A stretch of DNA of 7,625 nucleotides from Treponema sp. GTDB taxonomy: Bacteria > Spirochaetota > Spirochaetia > Treponematales > Treponemataceae. The notes under the pieces are model-generated. The model saw only the letters and a list, made by a program, of their open reading frames with translations, was not told the DNA's origin and did not search any database. Positions 4,993 to 7,625 of this stretch are shown piece by piece (position 1 is the first letter of the stretch; each line of letters starts with the position of its first letter). A program made the translations under genes and the position numbers. The DNA is taken from positions 1 to 7,625 of the forward strand of contig JAFTEK010000160.1 of the NCBI GenBank assembly GCA_017453705.1, written 5' to 3'.

Positions 4993-6044
4993 TAATTCAA
5001 GGCTTCCTTCAGGACTTCAAGGTTTTTTTCCATGATGTTCAGATAGGTCGTTCCCTTCTTTATCTGCTTGCTTGTCGTTGACTGCATGGAATCCAGGGTC
5101 AGAACCTTGGCCTTCTTGTTCTTGCTGGTCGAGATTATCGTCTTGGCAATCTTGCCCTTGCCGCTTTCAATCTGGCAGACACAGGGCAAGTCCAGCTCAT
5201 TCACCTTGTTGGCAAGGAATGCGATGGTCTTAAAGCTCGCCTCGCTTTCGGCGGAGCAACCTGTGAATGCGGCATAATACTTGAGGTTGTAGTCTTCGAC
5301 CATATAGCGGAAGGGGAAGCGGTCTCCGAACAGCAGGGTGTCCCTCTTGCCTGATTTCACAACTGACGAATACTTGGAATCAAGTTCTGCAAGCTTATTG
5401 TTGTAGGCTGTAAGGTTGACCTTGTATGAGACGGCATTGGCCGGATCCTTTTCGCAGATGGCCTCGCAAATCGCCGTGCACAGAATCTGGGCGTTGCGCA
5501 GGGAGAGCCATACGTGCTCGTCCAGCTCTTCCTCGTCCTCATCGTGGTGATGCCCCTCGTGGTCGTCCTCATCGTTATCATCTTCGTCGTGGTGATGCTC
5601 GTCATGGTGATGGTGTTTGTCATTCTCGTCGTGCTCATGCTCCATGCCTTCGACAAGTTCCTCTACCAGAGCCTTATCGCCCATGATTTCCATGAGGTTG
5701 ACAGTCTTGATGTCCTTGTTCTTGGAATTTTTCAAAACATCCTCTACCCATTCATCGCTCTCGCCACCGACATATACAAATACATCTGCCATTGAGATTT
5801 TTGTAATATCCGCCACGCTGGGTGAGTAGCTGTGCAAGTCAACCCCATTAGCTATCAGCAGGTTCAAGTCCACCCCATCATTGTTGCCGACAATCTGCCT
5901 TGCCCAGTCGTATTCAGGGAAAATCGTCGTGACAACCTTTATCTTATTGCTTTCTTTTTCCGCCGAAGGCTTCTTGGCGGAAATGAATACGACACCAACA
6001 GCAGCGATTGTAACTGCTACCGCGAAAAACTTGTGCAATTTCAT
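4992..6044 (-). CDS. znuA: Zinc/manganese ABC transporter substrate-binding protein (ZnuA/TroA family)
   Basis: A 350-residue cluster A-I metal-binding protein. It has an N-terminal signal sequence (residues 1-23) without a lipobox cysteine, so it is probably periplasmic or held by an uncleaved helix. Likely metal ligands are His71 (VDLHSYSPS), His177 (DEHVWLS), Asp241 in GDRFPFRY where many relatives have His, and Asp318 (LTLDSMQS). Residues 136-167 form a long His/Asp/Glu loop with 13 His, typical of zinc-binding members. VVTTIFPEYDW (37-47) and YYAAFTGCSAESEASF (256-271) fit a ZnuA-like subgroup common in clostridia. It should deliver Zn2+ (or Mn2+) to an ABC permease, but no permease or ATPase gene is adjacent. 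ATAGGA sits just before the ATG. A dyad over its promoter suggests metal-dependent repression. The exact metal is inferred. Confidence 0.88.
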   Translation of the reverse strand: MKLHKFFAVAVTIAAVGVVFISAKKPSAEKESNKIKVVTTIFPEYDWARQIVGNNDGVDLNLLIANGVDLHSYSPSVADITKISMADVFVYVGGESDEWVEDVLKNSKNKDIKTVNLMEIMGDKALVEELVEGMEHEHDENDKHHHHDEHHHDEDDNDEDDHEGHHHDEDEEELDEHVWLSLRNAQILCTAICEAICEKDPANAVSYKVNLTAYNNKLAELDSKYSSVVKSGKRDTLLFGDRFPFRYMVEDYNLKYYAAFTGCSAESEASFKTIAFLANKVNELDLPCVCQIESGKGKIAKTIISTSKNKKAKVLTLDSMQSTTSKQIKKGTTYLNIMEKNLEVLKEALN

Positions 6045-6073
6045 ATTATCCTATTCCTTGGTTCTCATTGCTA

Positions 6074-6106
6074 GCGATAATTTGAGAATTGTTCTTAAAT
6101 TATCGC
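6074..6106. promoter_or_regulatory. Operator-like 33-base dyad upstream of znuA
   Basis: GCGATAATTTGAGAA (6074-6088) and TTCTTAAATTATCGC (6092-6106) are inverted repeats matching at 14 of 15 positions around a three-base centre. The dyad overlaps the -10 region and lies 30 bases before the znuA ATG. Symmetry, AT-richness and position fit a repressor site of the Fur/Zur or DtxR/TroR type. I cannot assign the regulator from sequence alone. Confidence 0.65.
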
Positions 6107-6125
6107 AAAGTAAAATCTTTGTCAA
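6099..6125 (-). promoter_or_regulatory. Probable znuA promoter
   Basis: On the minus strand a perfect TTGACA (6120-6125) is followed, after 15 bases, by GATAAT (6099-6104). The spacing is two bases short of ideal, which may make the promoter weak or regulator-dependent. The -10 box lies inside the right arm of the dyad, so a bound protein would block it. Confidence 0.55.
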
Positions 6126-6301
6126 TATGAAATCGTATCTCAAATTCATTTCGTCCCTCAAGAATGCAGCCCGATTGGTAAGAGCCATATTACTGTATTG
6201 TTTTCTTCCGAGAACTGCATTGATTTTGCGCCATATCCGGTCTGTATCGGGGGTGTTGATTCCGACCGAATGTGTTTTGGATTCAACTCCGTAAGAAAAA
6301 C

Positions 6302-6330
6302 TTGAATCGCAGGCGGTCTTGCATTAGAAT
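6302..6330 (+). promoter_or_regulatory. Promoter of the rpn-like gene
   Basis: TTGAAT (6302-6307), a 17-base spacer and TAGAAT (6325-6330) form a good sigma-70-type promoter. The expected start falls at about 6336-6338, which coincides with the ATG at 6337. The only purine-rich stretch upstream, AAAGG (6331-6335), is one base from the ATG, too close for a normal ribosome site. A leaderless message is therefore likely if this promoter is used. Confidence 0.6.
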
Positions 6331-6336
6331 AAAGGT

Positions 6337-7263
6337 ATGGGAGAGAAGGACGTGGCTGAGAAGACTCTGGAAGCCTATAACGATGTCTTCGCGGACATTG
6401 TGAACGGCCTGCTGTTCAAGGGGGGGCGGCAGGTCATTTCAGAGGAAGAGCTTGTGGATGCCCAGCCTTTCAGCATGTACAAGGCGGACGGCAGGGGGCG
6501 GTCGCAGGAGAGGGACGTGGCCAAGTTCTGGCAGAAGGGGCGTATAAGGCTTTCGTTTCTGGGGCTTGAGAATCAGACTTCACCTGACGCTGACATGCCC
6601 CTGAGGGTCATGGGCTATGACGGTGCGGCTTACCGCGCGCAGCTTGCGGACGACGGGCACGAGGAGCTGTATCCGGTAGTGACTCTTGTTTTGTACTTTG
6701 GTACGGAACACCGTTGGATATGCCCCCGGACGCTCAAGGGGCGGCTTAAGGACATACCGCCAGAGCTTGCACCTTTCGTGAATGACTACAAGGCTCATAT
6801 CTTTGAGCTGGCATGGCTGGAGGACAAGGACGTGGAGGCCTTCAAGGGGGACTTCCATGATGTGGTTGAGTTCTTGCGATGCCAGCGAAAGCATATCCTA
6901 TATCAGGGGACTGACAGGCAGATACGTCATGTCCATGAAGTATTGGAGCTGCTGAGGGTCATCTCAGCGGATGAAAGAATTCGGGACGTGGAGATAGACA
7001 TACTTGAGAGCTGCGGTGAGAAAGGAGGGACTACGATGTACAACATGATAACGGCGATGATTGACAAAGGCCAGGAGCGTGGCATAGCCATAGGCCAGGA
7101 GCGTGGCATAGCCATAGGCCAGGAGCGCGGCATAGCCATAGGCCAGGACAAAACACGCAGAGCTACAGCAAGGCGTATGCTTGAGCTTGGCAAGTTCTCC
7201 ATAAAAGAGATAGCAGATATTTCCGGCCTGTCGGAGGATGAGGTCAAGAATTTGTCATTATGA
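6337..7263 (+). CDS. Rpn/YhgA-like PD-(D/E)XK family protein (putative recombination-promoting nuclease)
   Basis: A 308-residue protein of the Rpn / transposase_31 group. The N-terminal EKTLEAYNDVFADIVNGLLF (8-27) is the start usually seen in relatives and supports ATG 6337 despite the missing ribosome site. Candidate nuclease residues are Asp60 in QERDVAKFW and Glu78-x-Gln80 in GLENQT, equivalent to the E-x-Q motif of YhgA-like proteins. MPLRVMGYD (87-95) and YPVVTLVLYFG (112-122) are further family blocks. Rpn proteins are linked to RecA-independent recombination and are often variable accessory genes; some are proposed to act in phage defence. Residues 245-268 are three exact copies of GQERGIAI, followed by a short C-terminal helical segment (RRMLELGKFSIKEIADISGL, 279-298) that may work in oligomerisation or DNA contact. 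No transposon ends are evident. Confidence 0.85.
   Translation: MGEKDVAEKTLEAYNDVFADIVNGLLFKGGRQVISEEELVDAQPFSMYKADGRGRSQERDVAKFWQKGRIRLSFLGLENQTSPDADMPLRVMGYDGAAYRAQLADDGHEELYPVVTLVLYFGTEHRWICPRTLKGRLKDIPPELAPFVNDYKAHIFELAWLEDKDVEAFKGDFHDVVEFLRCQRKHILYQGTDRQIRHVHEVLELLRVISADERIRDVEIDILESCGEKGGTTMYNMITAMIDKGQERGIAIGQERGIAIGQERGIAIGQDKTRRATARRMLELGKFSIKEIADISGLSEDEVKNLSL
7069..7148 (+). repeat. 24-base in-frame tandem repeat in the rpn-like gene
   Basis: Three 24-base units (7069-7092, 7093-7116, 7117-7140) plus eight bases of a fourth encode (GQERGIAI)x3. The units differ at only one base (CGT or CGC at the Arg codon in unit 3), so they are recently duplicated or kept homogeneous. Gain or loss of a unit keeps the reading frame. 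Confidence 0.95.
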
Positions 7264-7334
7264 TTCCAGAATTGACAGTATTCTCTAAAAAGCGCTGGAA
7301 GCGAGTTTTTAGAGAATGCCCGTCAGTGTAGAAT
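7262..7334. repeat. TCTCTAAAAA hairpin element, copy 2
   Basis: ATTCTCTAAAAA (7280-7291) and TTTTTAGAGAAT (7306-7317) form a perfect 12-base stem enclosing CGCT-GGA-AGCG. Outer pairs TGAC/GTCA and GATTC (7262-7266)/GAATC (7330-7334) extend the fold, and the element begins within the rpn-like stop codon. The right arm is followed by GCCC, as in the copy at 3835-3887. There is no T tract. Confidence 0.7.
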
Positions 7335-7354
7335 CTAAGTCAGCTCAAGTCTGC

Positions 7355-7402
7355 CCGGAGCAGGGAAATGTTCTGTGCCCGCCTTGGTTTTGTCTGCTCC
7401 GG
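7355..7402. repeat. 9-base inverted repeat after the methyltransferase fragment
   Basis: CCGGAGCAG (7355-7363) and CTGCTCCGG (7394-7402) are exact inverted repeats 30 bases apart, just beyond the stop of the minus-strand methyltransferase fragment and before the rpn hairpin. No T tract is present on either strand, so a terminator role is weak. Confidence 0.45.
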
Positions 7403-7404
7403 CT

Positions 7405-7625
7405 TTACGTGCGGGTCACGACAAGCGAGCCGGACTTGTCGCTCAGGGGAACCTTTGCCAGCATGGAGCCGCATTCAGATTCGTAGCGGTCAACTGCCTT
7501 TTCCACACCCAGCAGGTTGCTGTTGTAGTCATGGACGAAGATATAGCCGCCCTTGGAGAGCTGTTTTTTTCTCCGGTGTTTCACCTCTAGATTTTCTTTT
7601 CCATATCTGTATAATAGGTAGTTAA
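7405..7625 (-). CDS. C-terminal fragment of a TylF/MycF-like O-methyltransferase (5' end outside the window)
   Basis: The minus frame is open from the right edge to TAA at 7405-7407. From 7563 it reads QLSKGGYIFVHDYNS, then LLGVEKAVDRYE and a final KVPLSDKSGSLVVT. This matches the end of class I SAM-dependent methyltransferases of the TylF/MycF type, where GG(Y/V)IFVHDY forms a late beta strand and GVxxAVDxF a helix. Such enzymes methylate sugars or other small molecules; the substrate cannot be told. The part nearer the edge (7564-7625) is AT-rich, encodes a basic run (VKHRRKK) and does not look like the family, and it contains an A7 run where a frameshift could sit. So the gene may be broken or a remnant rather than simply cut by the window. 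Confidence 0.55.
   Translation of the reverse strand, partial: NYLLYRYGKENLEVKHRRKKQLSKGGYIFVHDYNSNLLGVEKAVDRYESECGSMLAKVPLSDKSGSLVVTRT

Noticed and set aside
5357..5829. Met/Thr-rich minus frame and Val/Leu-rich or Arg-rich plus frames over the znuA His-rich loop
   Set aside because: These compositions are what the low-complexity CAT/GAT codons of the His/Asp loop give in other frames.
6127..6294. 55-codon plus-strand frame upstream of the rpn-like gene
   Set aside because: No ribosome site, odd composition, and it starts inside the znuA promoter region.
7069..7148. CRISPR-like repeat array
   Set aside because: The units are directly adjacent with no spacers and are in frame inside a coding region; it is a coding tandem repeat.
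6337..7334. Complete insertion sequence built around the transposase-like rpn gene
   Set aside because: No matching terminal inverted repeats or target duplications flank 6337-7263. The nearby hairpin is internally palindromic and its relative lies far upstream, not on the gene's left side.
7368..7625. Plus-strand open frames at the right edge
   Set aside because: They lie antisense to a minus frame that reads as a methyltransferase C-terminus; the plus products look like nothing recognisable.

Overview
The window looks like part of the chromosome of a Treponema-like spirochaete with intermediate GC content. This assignment is an inference. It rests on the run of M23 peptidase, bactofilin, DUF327 (YaaR-like) and RicT/PSP1 genes, on a YhgA/Rpn-type PD-(D/E)XK protein of a kind familiar from host-associated treponemes and clostridia, and on intergenic regions rich in palindromes. 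There is no rRNA or tRNA gene here to confirm it.

Layout. Positions 1-3289 hold a compact minus-strand block read from right to left: membrane-anchored M23 peptidase (GTG start at 3289), bactofilin, DUF327 protein, RicT, then the 5' part of a small secreted acidic protein that leaves the window. The first four genes are 3, 15 and 23 bases apart and look like one operon. A good promoter lies upstream at 3351-3379. Positions 3290-3905 carry no credible gene. They hold two divergent promoters and, on the plus strand, a roughly 290-base run of stem-loops bounded by a near-consensus promoter and a terminator-like hairpin, which is a candidate non-coding RNA. Mutually exclusive hairpins and repeat elements follow, just ahead of tatD.

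Positions 3906-4697 encode a plus-strand TatD-family metallohydrolase. The 294 bases after it hold a bidirectional terminator and several strong palindromes. One of these is an exact inverted copy of a 19-base element upstream of tatD. Convergent to tatD is a solitary zinc/manganese-type ABC substrate-binding protein (4992-6044, minus) with a histidine-rich metal loop. Its promoter overlaps a 33-base dyad that looks like a metalloregulator operator.

Positions 6337-7263 encode an Rpn/YhgA-like putative nuclease on the plus strand. It has an in-frame 24-base tandem repeat and possibly a leaderless transcript. It is followed by a second copy of the TCTCTAAAAA hairpin element seen before tatD. 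The right edge (7405-7625, minus) carries the C-terminal end of a TylF/MycF-like methyltransferase.

How the genes fit together. The left block is plausibly a cell-envelope and cell-shape unit: a bactofilin polymer that positions an M23 endopeptidase, transcribed with two genes whose Bacillus homologues (yaaR, yaaT/ricT) also lie close together. The other genes are independent single units separated by structured, repeat-rich DNA. No complete defence system, insertion sequence, prophage or CRISPR array is visible. The most original signals are the candidate RNA, the palindrome families around tatD and after rpn, the operator-like dyad, and the Asp-to-Glu change at a conserved TatD active-site position.
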